Below are positions 25,327 through 35,950 of a DNA stretch of 50,754 bases, piece by piece. Location of the stretch: assembly GCA_024698345.1 (NCBI GenBank), contig JAILRH010000076.1, forward strand, positions 1 to 50,754. Reading direction: 5' to 3'. The position numbers and the translations under genes are program-made. The notes beneath the pieces were generated by a model, which saw only the letters and a list, made by a program, of their open reading frames with translations, was not told the origin of the DNA and did no database searches. Each line of letters begins with the position of its first letter. Position 1 is the stretch's first letter. This DNA comes from Lachnospiraceae bacterium. GTDB taxonomy: Bacteria > Bacillota > Clostridia > Lachnospirales > Lachnospiraceae.

Positions 25327-28300
25327 TTAATATGTCCTTGGAACGTAATCTTTGTTTGCCACTTTCAATATCTTATTATAGAGATAATCATGATCTGCCT
25401 GGCTGTGCATCTGTCTGTTGATATACAGATAAGATGCCACATCGTATACTGTGTAGCGAACTACATCTGAGTATTTAATTGTTCCGTCTGAAAGTTTTGC
25501 GTACGCTCTCATTGCCATTCCTGCATTGAACTCTGAAGCTGTTCCAGGTCCAAACATCATTGTCATGGCATATGTGTTAGCACTGTCTGCGCCAAGTTTA
25601 TAACTTACTTTTCCGGCATTTGTTGCCTTGAATGATCTTACATCAGCACTGCTGCTTCCAACTACCATCTGGTTGTCAGCTACATCTCCTATCGCATATA
25701 CCATTCCGACTTCTGCAACATTTTTGTTGTTGATTTTGCTCTCAACTGTGTATACACATCTGAAGCCGTTTGACTTTGCACTAATCTGGTAACCGTTGAT
25801 TACAACCGGTGTTGGATTCTCTGTTGGAGCTTCGGTTGGAGCCTCTGTTGTTGTCTCTGGTTCTACCGAAATTGTCTTAGATACACCATTTGTCTCAAAT
25901 CCATTAAGTGTAGCTGTTACCTTAACTGTATGGTTGCCTGCTGCAACATTGTCAAAGTTGTAATTTCCGCTTCCAACTCCTGAGAGTTTCTTTGAGCCGT
26001 CCAGATATACGTTGTATGTCTGACCGTTTGCGATCTGCTCAGATGTCTGGCTCCATGAAACTGAAATTCTCTGGGCCTTTGATGATGTTACATTAAGACC
26101 TGTTACTTCAATTGGCTTTGGTGTCTCTGTTGTTGTCTCAATAACAGTAATATCTTCTATATTAACGCTGTTGATTGTAACAATTGTTCCGGCATCAATT
26201 CCCTGTCCGAGTTCGAACATGATTCTGATTGTATTTTTGTCAGATGCAACATTGTATGTAGCTACTATGTTCTTTGTCTCGTTAGCAGCAAAATCTGTAT
26301 ACACAGGATCTGTGCCCTCACCGTTTGAAATGTCTTCCTTCATACCAACGCTACCTGCCTGGCTGAGTTTGACATTTGCAGTCACTTTGTATGTGTGTCC
26401 TGGAATTGCTGATTCATCATATCTTGACTGAATGAGCCACTGTGCACCCTTATTTGCCTCTACTACTTTAATCTGGAATGGCTGACCGTTTCCACCTTTG
26501 TATCTGCAGTTAGCTGTTCCTGCCCAATCACCAAAATACAATCCGTTCTTTCCAACTGTAACCCAGTCATTAAGTACGCCGGCTTTAAATCCGTCGTCAA
26601 CTGTTGTTGTTTCTACAGGTGTGTTGTCTGTGATTGTCACACCTGTGATATGTATCTCTGTTCCTGCATCAAGCCCTGAAGCAAGCTCAAGTATGAGTTT
26701 TGCTCTTGTTCCTGCCGCTGTAAATGTTCCTGTAATTGTGTTGTTGCCTGAAACTACATCATTTCTGTTTTCGCCGTTGTTTGAAACATCTTCTTTGTGG
26801 AGAATTGTTCCTGCTTTGGTAGATGTGTAGTTAATCTTGTATGTGTAATTGTGTCCGTCTTTTACTGTCTGATTATCCAGTGCAAGCTGGATGCCCCACT
26901 GAGCTTTGTTGTTTGCTGCAATCTGGAATGTGAAATCATTCTTGCTTCCACCTTTGTAGTAAGCTGTTCCACCGTTCCATTCTCCAACATAGTATGACCA
27001 GTCACCTGCGCTGTACCACTGATCTCCTGATGAAGTTGTTGCAAATGTGTATCCGCTTGGAGCTGTTGTGTCTCCGTTTGCTTTTATAAATTTGAAATAA
27101 TCAAGGTTACATACATATGTAGTTCCGTTTGTTACAAAATTAAGTTTGATACTGTGTGTTCCTGCTGCAATCTGTGTAGTCAGTCTTGCCTGAAGGTCAC
27201 CGTACTGTGACCAGCCTGAAGCATTGTTCTGTGTTGCAATAGATCCAACCTTGTTTCCGTCACAGTATACTTCAATTGTTCCGCCTGTTCCTGAAGGACA
27301 AGACAAACGGAAGAAGATTGATGAAGCAGCTTCTGAGAAGTTAACCTTGTTAAATGTTATGTTAACTCCATTTAATACTCCACCGAGGTTTCCGCCACCA
27401 CTTGCTGATGAGTTGTTATCCTTAACACCTCCACTGTTACTGTCAAACTGCTCTGCCTCTATTGTATTAAACGCATTCCATGTTGTTTCCTGTTTCTGTG
27501 TTGTAGTTTCAACAACTACATTTCCACCGAATGAATGAACAGGATAGTTGCTTCCCTGTGTCCAGATATTATTTACTGAATTAAGTAAGTTCTTAACTGT
27601 TCCGTTCTTAAATTCATCTGATGATTTTGAATCTGCTGAACCTGAGCCCTGAACACCGTAAGATGCTGAACCACTCAGGAAGTAATTATGTGTAAATGTT
27701 GTGTCTGTTGCGTATCCTGAAATACCGCCCTTCCATGACTGAGCACTTGTGATACTTCCGTAGTTGAAACAGTTGTTAACTGTTCCTCCACCGCCCCAGC
27801 CTACGATACCACCTGATACCTGTTCTGAAGCATAAACTGAAGCCGCATTGTAACAATCATGAATATAAGCTTCGCTTTCTGTGTGACCTGCAATGCCACC
27901 GACACCATTTGAACCTCTTACCTGTCCTGTAACAGATGAAGCATAGATTTCACCCTGAACATTTCCTGCAATACCACCTGTGTAGTATCCGCCACCCTGA
28001 ATATATACATTTTCAAGATGAAGATCTTTTACCACTCCTTTGCTCTTAAGTGTTCCGATAAATCCGTATGTTCCATCACCTGAGCTCATATTGATTCCTG
28101 TAATCTTCTTACCGTTACCGTTGAAAGTTCCGCTAAACTCTTTCATATATTTCAGATTATTTGAACCTGAAAGATTGATGTCGTTTGCCAATGTTACTGT
28201 CTTGTTAGCAGTTGATGCTCCGGCGTTTACCTTTGCACAGTAATCCTGAAGCTGTGATGCATTAGAAATTACCGCATTCTTTGGAACTGCATTTGCAACT

Positions 28301-29388
28301 ACATCATTTATTACTTTTCTAATCTGTCTCTTACATACTTCACAGAATTCCTGTTCAAGATATCTCATCTCACATCTCTGATGTGGTCTGAAGCAGTCAT
28401 ATACTCCAACTTCATCAAATGGGTAAAGTCCTACGCCGTTTTGTCCGATAAGGTCTGCCCATTTACAACTTGATGCATTACTTACCAACGTTCTGTTAGG
28501 ACCTTCATGTCTGTTTGATGACTCATATGTTCCCTCCCAGTACTCGTCATCAAGAAAAGCACCTGTGTGTCCAAACTCGTGGAACGCAATATCCGGAGCT
28601 TTTTCATTTGCTGAAATAGTACAAATTCCACCGCCTGATCCGCCGTACTTTGTTGTGTTACAAACTACGATAGGACATTTACAGTTAGGCATGTACTGTG
28701 AAATAATTTCATTTGCATGAGTGTAGTCGTGAATACATACAAGTCTCTCAATAGTGTTGTTCCAAAATGTAGACTTGAAGAATGTATCATACGGACTGTT
28801 TGCGCCATTCTGTGCTTCCTGTACACCTGAGTGATTTGATACTGTACAAACCGCTCTGATATTGATTTTGTTCTTTATATTAGACTCGTTAAACGGTGAT
28901 CTTGTCATAAAGTAGTTGGCAATACTCTGTGCAACCTGAAGGAACTTGTCCTGCTCACTTGCAGTATAACCGTCACCCATAATAAGAATACAATAGTTAT
29001 CTCCGTCATCACCATTGTTAATCAAATCTCTGTACTGGAAATTGTATTCTGCAATCTGCTCAACCTGCCATTTGTTTCCGATATAATTTTCGTCTTTCTT
29101 TAAACCAATCTGCTCCGGATCATTTACATCATAGAAAACATCATCATACTTTTCTTCGTCCATGTAGATGTGTTTAAGTGATCCGCTCTCGCTGAAAAGC
29201 TCAACTTCTCTTTTCAACTCTGCTGGGATTTCTGTAGGAATATCCTGAGTCTGTACTTCCTCCTGACTTGCAGGTGCAGCCGATACTATAGTTTTTTCAA
29301 ACACTCCCGGTGTGGCAGTGAGAACCATAGCCATAGACAATACGCTTGCCAGCACTTTTCTGCCGACAACACCAATGTTCTTTCTCAT
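25327..29388 (-). CDS. Secreted M64-family metallopeptidase with carbohydrate-binding modules
   Basis: 1353 residues with a Sec signal peptide (VLASVLSMAMVLTATPGVF). The M64 (IgA peptidase) catalytic domain covers about 100-370. The zinc site HEFGHTGAFLDDEYW lies near residue 270, and CEMRY...FCEVCKRQI closes the domain, so all key residues are present. GLUG-type repeats (GGIAGNVQG, GGIAGHTES, GGIVGWGGG) span 400-565. A CBM6/35-like domain starts near 643 (IEAEQFDSNSGG). Two tandem CBM4/9-like domains follow (780-930 and 930-1080, both with GDW/GEW and KEDxSN), then the FN3-like YNVYLDG module (1094-1170), a TEAPTEAPTENPT linker and the shared module (1193-1353). AGGGAG lies eight bases before the ATG. 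A mucin or fungal mannoprotein substrate is an inference. Confidence 0.88.
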   Translation of the reverse strand: MRKNIGVVGRKVLASVLSMAMVLTATPGVFEKTIVSAAPASQEEVQTQDIPTEIPAELKREVELFSESGSLKHIYMDEEKYDDVFYDVNDPEQIGLKKDENYIGNKWQVEQIAEYNFQYRDLINNGDDGDNYCILIMGDGYTASEQDKFLQVAQSIANYFMTRSPFNESNIKNKINIRAVCTVSNHSGVQEAQNGANSPYDTFFKSTFWNNTIERLVCIHDYTHANEIISQYMPNCKCPIVVCNTTKYGGSGGGICTISANEKAPDIAFHEFGHTGAFLDDEYWEGTYESSNRHEGPNRTLVSNASSCKWADLIGQNGVGLYPFDEVGVYDCFRPHQRCEMRYLEQEFCEVCKRQIRKVINDVVANAVPKNAVISNASQLQDYCAKVNAGASTANKTVTLANDINLSGSNNLKYMKEFSGTFNGNGKKITGINMSSGDGTYGFIGTLKSKGVVKDLHLENVYIQGGGYYTGGIAGNVQGEIYASSVTGQVRGSNGVGGIAGHTESEAYIHDCYNAASVYASEQVSGGIVGWGGGGTVNNCFNYGSITSAQSWKGGISGYATDTTFTHNYFLSGSASYGVQGSGSADSKSSDEFKNGTVKNLLNSVNNIWTQGSNYPVHSFGGNVVVETTTQKQETTWNAFNTIEAEQFDSNSGGVKDNNSSASGGGNLGGVLNGVNITFNKVNFSEAASSIFFRLSCPSGTGGTIEVYCDGNKVGSIATQNNASGWSQYGDLQARLTTQIAAGTHSIKLNFVTNGTTYVCNLDYFKFIKANGDTTAPSGYTFATTSSGDQWYSAGDWSYYVGEWNGGTAYYKGGSKNDFTFQIAANNKAQWGIQLALDNQTVKDGHNYTYKINYTSTKAGTILHKEDVSNNGENRNDVVSGNNTITGTFTAAGTRAKLILELASGLDAGTEIHITGVTITDNTPVETTTVDDGFKAGVLNDWVTVGKNGLYFGDWAGTANCRYKGGNGQPFQIKVVEANKGAQWLIQSRYDESAIPGHTYKVTANVKLSQAGSVGMKEDISNGEGTDPVYTDFAANETKNIVATYNVASDKNTIRIMFELGQGIDAGTIVTINSVNIEDITVIETTTETPKPIEVTGLNVTSSKAQRISVSWSQTSEQIANGQTYNVYLDGSKKLSGVGSGNYNFDNVAAGNHTVKVTATLNGFETNGVSKTISVEPETTTEAPTEAPTENPTPVVINGYQISAKSNGFRCVYTVESKINNKNVAEVGMVYAIGDVADNQMVVGSSSADVRSFKATNAGKVSYKLGADSANTYAMTMMFGPGTASEFNAGMAMRAYAKLSDGTIKYSDVVRYTVYDVASYLYINRQMHSQADHDYLYNKILKVANKDYVPRTY

Positions 29389-29487
29389 GTAATTATCTCC
29401 CTTTCTAATAATGTGTTTTATGAATTTTCTTCCGAGAACAATTAAGTTCCCAATTTATACAAAGAATCTCTCAATTCTCTGCTTATC

Positions 29488-29519
29488 AAAACGCTTCCGC
29501 TTCCCCTCCAAAGCGTTTT
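29488..29519. promoter_or_regulatory. Hairpin in the leader of the M64 gene
   Basis: Nine-base arms AAAACGCTT/AAGCGTTTT around a GC-rich loop, about 100 bp before the start codon. A plus-strand T run follows, but on the minus strand only TTTTG, so an attenuator is possible but weakly supported. The rest of 29389-29720 is AT-rich without a gene. ACAAAAGTGTAAA near 29687-29699 resembles the motif upstream of the other enzyme genes. Confidence 0.4.
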
Positions 29520-29720
29520 TGATTCACAAATAATATGGTGTTCTACATTTTCACGCACAAAAATAAACCAAACTTTCATCGCCCCTTAAAAATAACTGAA
29601 ATGTCTGGTTGTTTTTCCCTCATTAATTTAAATTAAATAAACAATTTTCAAATGTTTCCGTTCTATTTTTCCTATTTGATTATAACAACAAAAGTGTAAA
29701 AAGCGCAAGAGGAAAATTGG

Positions 29721-29746
29721 AAAAGGCTGCCGCATAAGCGGCAGCC
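29721..29746 (-). terminator. Terminator after the chitinase gene
   Basis: Nine-base arms GGCTGCCGC/GCGGCAGCC (29725-29733 and 29738-29746) with a TTTT tail on the minus strand. Confidence 0.9.
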
Positions 29747-29800
29747 CAATAATAAAAGGATATGAAAAAGAAATTCTAATGAATTAGCTTTTTATCATTT

Positions 29801-32800
29801 TTATAAGATTACTCCACCATTCCATGAGTACTCAACCTCTTTGTATGAAGGGTTGCATACTTTAAGAATGCTATTGTAGAGGTAATCATGTGCAGTTTTT
29901 GTATTCATCATGCTGTTCTGATACAAAGAATCTGCAACGTCTTTTATTGAGAATGTGTATACGTTTGTATATACATATGTTCCATCACTAAGTTTAGCAT
30001 AAGCTCTAACTTTGTAGTTTTCTTCAAACTCAGCCTTGTTTCCTACTGCAAATACCATTGTCATTGCGTAGCTTGTTCCTGTACCTGTTGAAGATACTAC
30101 TGAACTGAGTTTACCTTTTGTTGTTGTACTCTGACGAGATGCTACCCAACGGCTTGTGCTTCCAACAACCATCTGTGAATCGCTTGCTTCTGAAGCAATA
30201 CCATATACAAGTCCTGATGCAACTACTGATTTACCGTTGATTGTGCTCTCTACTGAGTATACTGTTCTCATACCTTTTGAAGTAGAACTTACCTGGTATC
30301 CGTTTAATTCAATTCCGTTTGCGATAGCTGTCTGCTCATATCCGAAACTGAAGTAATCTACATTTGCAACATATGCTTTGTTGTTTGTTGTAACAAACTT
30401 AAGTGTTACTGTATGTGTTCCTGTAGAAATTGTGCTGTCAAGAGCTGCTGAGTAGTTCAAATATGTAGCCCAATTGCTTCCTGTGTTTGCAAGTGCAACT
30501 GTTCCAACCTTGCTGTTATCTACATATACTTCAACATTTCCTGAAGCATCTGATGTCTTACTTGAGTAATTAATGTTGAGCTTGTTAGCCTTTCCATTGA
30601 ATACTACGTTGTTGTATGTTAATGATACTCCATTTGTGATTCCACCCATGTTGTATCCGCCACTTGCATTTGAGTTTGAATCCTTAACACCACCGTTATT
30701 TGAATCATATGCTTCTGCTTCAATCTTGCTGAATGCATCTTTGTTAACGATAACCGGATCTGTCTCTGTTTCTGTTGGAACCTCAACTCTGTAGTTTCTT
30801 AAGAATGCTGCATTCTCGTTTACAAATGAGTTGTTGTTCTGTGAGTTATCCCAGTTGATTGACCATGTCATGATACCTCTCATGCCAGGATAGTTGTTAT
30901 TAAGTTCTGCAAATGCAGACTGTAATACCGAATTTGAAACCTGTCCTGAACCGGCTGCTCCTGCTGATGAAGGAACACCGATAACTACCTGGTCAGGTCT
31001 GAGCGGTGCAAACCATGTTGCATCTGTCTTAGCAACACCTGCTCCTGCTCCAACATGGAATCCGTCAAGTAACATCTTACACATTGCAACGATTGATGCC
31101 TTGTCTCCCATGTTGTAGTAGTTTCCGTCTGATCCAAGGATTGGACCTGAGTTGTATAACTGAACATGTACAAATGTTGTAATGTCTCTGAGTGCGTTAA
31201 TCATTGGGAGGTATGAACCACATCTTGCATCGCAGTACTGGTTGATACCTGCATAGTACATATATCCGTTCTGTACGTAGAATGTTTCAGGTGCCCATGA
31301 AAGGATGAAATCACTTCCGTAGCTTGAACAAATATTTCTGATTGCTGTTGTCATATTCTTAAGGTTTGGTGACTGGATTGTTCTGATATCAGGATCCTGT
31401 CCCTGAGCAAAGTTAACTGATGTCTGCTCAAGGTCAATGTCGATACCGTCGAATCCGTATTCATTTACAAATCCCTTAATATCACTTACAAACTGGTTAA
31501 CTGCTGCATCATTTCCAAGTGAGAAGTATCCTTCATATCCACCGATTGAAAGAACAACTTTCTTGCCCTGTGCCTGAAGTGTCTTAATATCAGACTTGAA
31601 TTCACTTAATGAGTATCCTGAGATTGATGAAATTCCAGGAATCTCAAATTTCATTCTTCCGTCTGTGCTACCCGGATTTACAGGCTCTGCAAAGGAAATA
31701 TTGATTACATCCCAGTCAGAATCTACATCTCTGAGCTTGATGAATGGATTTCCTGAGTTATGCCATGTGTGGTAGTAACCAATCATAACTGTTGATGGAA
31801 GTGAACCGTTTGTTGGATTTGTATTTGGCTTTGTTGTCTGTGTTTCGTTTCCACCAATTCCTGTTACATTAGCTGTAACTGTCTTTCCTGATGTTTCTTT
31901 TCCGTTAAGGTTTGCTGTAACCTTGATTGTGTGGTTACCGTTGCTTGTAAATGTATATGTAACTGTTGAAGCTGCAGAGTATGATCTGTAGAAGCTTCCG
32001 TCAATATAAACTTTGTATGTCTGTCCTGAAGCAACCTGGCTGCTTGTCTGTCCCCAAGAGAATGTTACTGCTCCTGCGTTCTGTGAGTTGATTGTAAGTC
32101 CTGTTACTTCTGTTGGCTGAGCTGTTGATGTTGTTGTTGTCTGTACAGGTGCTGCATCAACTGCTGCTCTTGCTGCCTTAGCCCATGCGTAATTCTGAGT
32201 TGCATCCCAGTTGATTGACCATGTCATAAGTCCTCTGAATGTAGGGTATGCCTTTGGTACGTTAAATCCGTCAACAGTTGTTCCGTTGATCATTGCTGTA
32301 AATGCACTTGCTGCCTGAGCAGGTGTAATCTGTCCTGATGAAGCTGCAGGTCCGTTACTTGGAACACCGATTGCAACCTGGTCAGGTCTGAGTCCGCTTT
32401 CAATGTAAAGTGTTGAAAGGTTAGCAGGGAATGAGCCATTTCCAGGAGTAGCTGTCTGTCCGCCGTATCCTGGCATTCCACCTGTATTGTAGAACTGTGT
32501 ATGTACTGTTGTTAAGATATCTTTGATTGAGATTGCAAGATCCCAGTATGCAGATGTAAGTCCGCTTGTTCCTACCTGCATGTAGTATGTTTCAGGTGCC
32601 ATTGTGATAATGAAATCTTCACCAAAATGATTTCTAAGTGTACGAAGTGCACTTGCAATGTACGCTGTACCTGATACTGCCATACCTTCAAGGTCGATAT
32701 CGACACCTTCAAATCCATAGTTTTCAATAATGCCAATCATACTGTTTGCAAATCTGCTTGCTGCAGCATCACTGTCAATTGTAATTCTTCCTTCAGCACC

Positions 32801-35284
32801 ACCAACTGAAATGATGACATGCTGTCCTTTATTCTGTAATGTCTTAACGTCCTGTTTGAACTGCGCATCTGTGTATCCGATGCTCTTCTGTAAGTCTTCG
32901 CTTACTGAGAATGTAGCTTCACCTGCTACTGAAGTATTTCCTGTAAATGCTACACAAATCAAATCATAGTAAGAAGGTACTTCTGACAACTTAAGATTTG
33001 TTGATCCATTTGAGAAGTTATGCCAGTAACCTGTTACTGTATGCTGTGGTAATGATCCGTTTGGAACGTAATTGTTCTCTGTTGGATCTTCTCCACCGCC
33101 TGTTGGAACTGTAGTTTCAACTACTCCAACAAGATCAGGTCTTTCTTTCCAAAGTGTTGGTGCCTGTGTTGGTGCCCATGCTGAATTAGAGTTGTGAGCA
33201 TATGTACATTCATATACCTTACCCTGATACATTACAAAATCACCAAGTTTGTATGTAACATTATTTGCTGACCATTCAGGATATGTTCCTGTTGCCGGTT
33301 TTGTTGTTGTTGCAGGTTTTGTTGTTGTTGCAGGTTTTGTTGTTGTTGCCTGTGATGTCTGGTTTGGTTTTGTTGTTGTTGCAACTGTTGGATTCTGTCC
33401 GCTTGGTGTTGTTGTTGGCTGCGTTGATGTGCTACCGTAAACTGTTGTCCAACATGTATCACTTCCACTAGAGCTGCTTCTCTTTGTAACTGCAACTTCT
33501 TTAACTTTTGATAAACTTGCAGTCTTTGTTGATTTAAGTGTGAGTGTCTTTGATGCGCCAGGCTCTAATGCATATGGCCAAGACACATCTGTTACAACTG
33601 TGTATCCGTTTTCTGAACTTACATTTCCACCTGCTTCATAAGAAGAACCTGTAAGTATCTCACCGTCATCAAGTTTGATGAAATATCTAGGATAAGATGC
33701 TGTTCCTGCAAATGTCTCTGCATAATTAAGAATGTTTGACTCTGCTCCACCGTTAAATGTTCCCTGTTTCAGTGGTGTTGTAACTGCACTGTTGTTGTTT
33801 ACTGTAATTATATAATTATTTCCTGATGTTGAAACTGTTGCACTAAGTCCGTCCATTGTAGGCCACTTAATACTCTGTGCAGGAAGTGATGTATTTCCAT
33901 ATAATGCATCGTAACTTGCATTTGTGATTTCATTTGCTGCATCAAGTGATGCCATCCAAGAAATAAGTCCACCGAGTGGTTTGTTGAATGGATTCTTGAA
34001 CTGTCCATTCTTTACATATTCACCTTTTGCTCTAACTGATCTCGCATTATCACATGTGAAGAAGTATCCTCTTGATGGGCTGTAGTAATAGCAAGCCTGA
34101 GCTGTCTCATCATAATATTCCTGTAAGCCGTACTGGCTGATAAGTGTTCCTATATCACTGTATGCAAATGTACCACTTGTAGTTCCATCAGCTGCCTTAA
34201 CACTGTTTGGTTCTGCTGTTGCATAAAGTCCAGGATTGCTACTGTCGCGTCCATCGTTCTGAACTCCTGCCCATCCTCTTGTGTATGGTGCAACACCAAC
34301 TACAATCTTAGATGGATCAATGCTGTTTCCGTATGTGTTGTATAAATATTTCACACAAGCGTCAACTGAGAACTGACAGTCTTTCTGATTTTCGTGATCA
34401 TATTTTTCATTTGTGAAAAGTGCTGTCTGGTGTCCTGTGTAAGGAGCCCATGCACCACATAAATCGTATGTCATCATATTTGCGAAGTCAACTGTCTGAA
34501 GCACCTGATCATATTCAATCTTTGCCATCATGGCAGGTGAAGCCGACATGGCAACTGACAATTCATAATGCTTGTTGTCTATTCTGTCGTACTCATCTAA
34601 AGCACTTCTTAATTCCTGAAGTAACAATGTGAAGTTGTGAGTATCTGCTGCTGAACCCTTACATCCCTTATCAACTGTAACTCCGTTTCCTGTTGGATCC
34701 GGATCTCTGTCTGCTGTTGGATACTCCCAGTCAATATCTACAAAATCATATCCGTAAAGATGAGCTGCTCTTGCAATGTTCTGAGCAAAATTCTTTCTCG
34801 CTGTTGCTGAAGCTGCAACCTTAGGGAAGTCACCTGAACGTGTCCATCCACCCACCGAGAAACCAATCTTCATGTTTGGATACTGGTTACGAAGTAAAAT
34901 CAATGCCGGTACAACACCTGCCCAAGGGCTGCCTGATGTTGTTGTGTAACCAACATTTGGATTCTGGAAATCTGCCCATTCATCACAGCAGATCACATTT
35001 CCATCTTTGTCTACGTCCATAAATGCAAAGTTAAGATGTGTAAGCTTGCTTCCATCAATGTAACTTGGGAAGAAGTTATGCTGTCCCGCATAAATAGACC
35101 ATTCACCGTAATACATAACGTTTCTGTACTGTGGGGTAGTCGCTGCTTTAACCTCTACAGGTTCTGTTGCTTTTGTCATTGGAATATAGCCTGTTGTTAA
35201 TCCCGCAACCATCGCGATTGATAAAGCGATGCTACAAGCTTTTCCAAAAAGTGAGTTCTTCTGTGTTAACTTTAAGAAACCCAT
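29801..35284 (-). CDS. Secreted chitinase with three GH18 domains
   Basis: 1827 residues with a Sec signal peptide (ACSIALSIAMVAGLTTG). GH18-1 (about 50-470) has SVGGW and the catalytic DFVDIDWE near residue 183. An unclassified beta segment and PATTTK linkers follow, then a CBM5/12 chitin-binding domain (about 665-715, YKLGDFVMYQGKVYEC). GH18-2 (about 745-1050) has GVDIDLE near 863, with Glu in place of the first Asp of DxxDxDxE. An FN3-like module (YKVYIDGS) follows. GH18-3 (about 1150-1480) has DGIDIDLE near 1281. A CBM6/35-like domain starts near 1521 and the shared module spans 1658-1827, ending VEYSWNGG. The catalytic Glu is kept in all three domains. AAAGGAGG lies nine bases before the ATG. 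Three GH18 domains in one chain is rare; GH18-2 and -3 resemble each other more than GH18-1. Confidence 0.93.
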   Translation of the reverse strand: MGFLKLTQKNSLFGKACSIALSIAMVAGLTTGYIPMTKATEPVEVKAATTPQYRNVMYYGEWSIYAGQHNFFPSYIDGSKLTHLNFAFMDVDKDGNVICCDEWADFQNPNVGYTTTSGSPWAGVVPALILLRNQYPNMKIGFSVGGWTRSGDFPKVAASATARKNFAQNIARAAHLYGYDFVDIDWEYPTADRDPDPTGNGVTVDKGCKGSAADTHNFTLLLQELRSALDEYDRIDNKHYELSVAMSASPAMMAKIEYDQVLQTVDFANMMTYDLCGAWAPYTGHQTALFTNEKYDHENQKDCQFSVDACVKYLYNTYGNSIDPSKIVVGVAPYTRGWAGVQNDGRDSSNPGLYATAEPNSVKAADGTTSGTFAYSDIGTLISQYGLQEYYDETAQACYYYSPSRGYFFTCDNARSVRAKGEYVKNGQFKNPFNKPLGGLISWMASLDAANEITNASYDALYGNTSLPAQSIKWPTMDGLSATVSTSGNNYIITVNNNSAVTTPLKQGTFNGGAESNILNYAETFAGTASYPRYFIKLDDGEILTGSSYEAGGNVSSENGYTVVTDVSWPYALEPGASKTLTLKSTKTASLSKVKEVAVTKRSSSSGSDTCWTTVYGSTSTQPTTTPSGQNPTVATTTKPNQTSQATTTKPATTTKPATTTKPATGTYPEWSANNVTYKLGDFVMYQGKVYECTYAHNSNSAWAPTQAPTLWKERPDLVGVVETTVPTGGGEDPTENNYVPNGSLPQHTVTGYWHNFSNGSTNLKLSEVPSYYDLICVAFTGNTSVAGEATFSVSEDLQKSIGYTDAQFKQDVKTLQNKGQHVIISVGGAEGRITIDSDAAASRFANSMIGIIENYGFEGVDIDLEGMAVSGTAYIASALRTLRNHFGEDFIITMAPETYYMQVGTSGLTSAYWDLAISIKDILTTVHTQFYNTGGMPGYGGQTATPGNGSFPANLSTLYIESGLRPDQVAIGVPSNGPAASSGQITPAQAASAFTAMINGTTVDGFNVPKAYPTFRGLMTWSINWDATQNYAWAKAARAAVDAAPVQTTTTSTAQPTEVTGLTINSQNAGAVTFSWGQTSSQVASGQTYKVYIDGSFYRSYSAASTVTYTFTSNGNHTIKVTANLNGKETSGKTVTANVTGIGGNETQTTKPNTNPTNGSLPSTVMIGYYHTWHNSGNPFIKLRDVDSDWDVINISFAEPVNPGSTDGRMKFEIPGISSISGYSLSEFKSDIKTLQAQGKKVVLSIGGYEGYFSLGNDAAVNQFVSDIKGFVNEYGFDGIDIDLEQTSVNFAQGQDPDIRTIQSPNLKNMTTAIRNICSSYGSDFILSWAPETFYVQNGYMYYAGINQYCDARCGSYLPMINALRDITTFVHVQLYNSGPILGSDGNYYNMGDKASIVAMCKMLLDGFHVGAGAGVAKTDATWFAPLRPDQVVIGVPSSAGAAGSGQVSNSVLQSAFAELNNNYPGMRGIMTWSINWDNSQNNNSFVNENAAFLRNYRVEVPTETETDPVIVNKDAFSKIEAEAYDSNNGGVKDSNSNASGGYNMGGITNGVSLTYNNVVFNGKANKLNINYSSKTSDASGNVEVYVDNSKVGTVALANTGSNWATYLNYSAALDSTISTGTHTVTLKFVTTNNKAYVANVDYFSFGYEQTAIANGIELNGYQVSSTSKGMRTVYSVESTINGKSVVASGLVYGIASEASDSQMVVGSTSRWVASRQSTTTKGKLSSVVSSTGTGTSYAMTMVFAVGNKAEFEENYKVRAYAKLSDGTYVYTNVYTFSIKDVADSLYQNSMMNTKTAHDYLYNSILKVCNPSYKEVEYSWNGGVIL

Positions 35285-35660
35285 TGAAAATGTCCTCCTT
35301 TAATTATAAAAAAATTGACCTCTAATAATCCTAAGCATAATACTAGCATGCCCCCTTTGAAACAAAATAGGGTGTCGTTTTTTATTTTGGGTATTCATTT
35401 TTTATGAAAACACTTTTACGAACAACCACAGACAACTTTCCCAATAAGATACAATTTTTCTTGAAAAATAAAGGGTTCTCGGCAGTTTCATTGAATTGAT
35501 TTTATTCCAACAATCGCTCAGTTATGTCACCCAAACAGTGTTGCATATATCGTATGTTGCATTTCTTTTTCAGGACAGAGGCGTAGTTTTTTGAGTATTA
35601 ATACAGGCAATTTTATGCACAGCTTTTATTTTTTTGTCACATTTTGAAGCTATTTCAATG
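35285..35660. other. Intergenic region upstream of the chitinase gene
   Basis: AT-rich, no gene seen. It includes AACACTTTTACG (35410-35421), similar to sites upstream of the GH16 and GH81 genes, and should hold the chitinase promoter. I cannot identify a convincing -35/-10 pair. Confidence 0.4.
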
Positions 35661-35665
35661 TGGTA

Positions 35666-35756
35666 TTGCATTTTGTAGTTTAATGCGCAGCTACATTTGT
35701 CGTTGCATTTTGTAGTTTAATATCTAGTTCTAATTTGTCGTTGCATTTTGTAGTTT
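35666..35756. repeat. Three 37-38-bp direct repeats
   Basis: TTGCATTTTGTAGTTT occurs at 35666, 35703 and 35741, with ATTTGTCG shared in the spacers. No coding potential is evident. Confidence 0.75.
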
Positions 35757-35860
35757 TAAAAAAATTACGTTTTTTTTGCTGTAATTTTATACTTTTATTG
35801 CTTTTCATTTGCATTTCTTTTACATTTATTGCGTGGTCGAGGTATGCGCGGAGAGCTTTT

Positions 35861-35913
35861 CTTGCTTGCTTTTTTCTGCGTACCGACTTATCGGCCAATT
35901 TATGGTTTGCGCG
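35861..35913. repeat. Distant copy of the 12-kb dispersed element
   Basis: Contains CTGCGTACCGACTTATCGGC, then ATGGTTTGCGCG, matching the copies at 11962-12097 with several substitutions. It keeps the CCGA...TCGG core. Confidence 0.7.
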
Positions 35914-35950
35914 AAAAATCCCCTCCCACACTCAACAATCTCATATAAAA

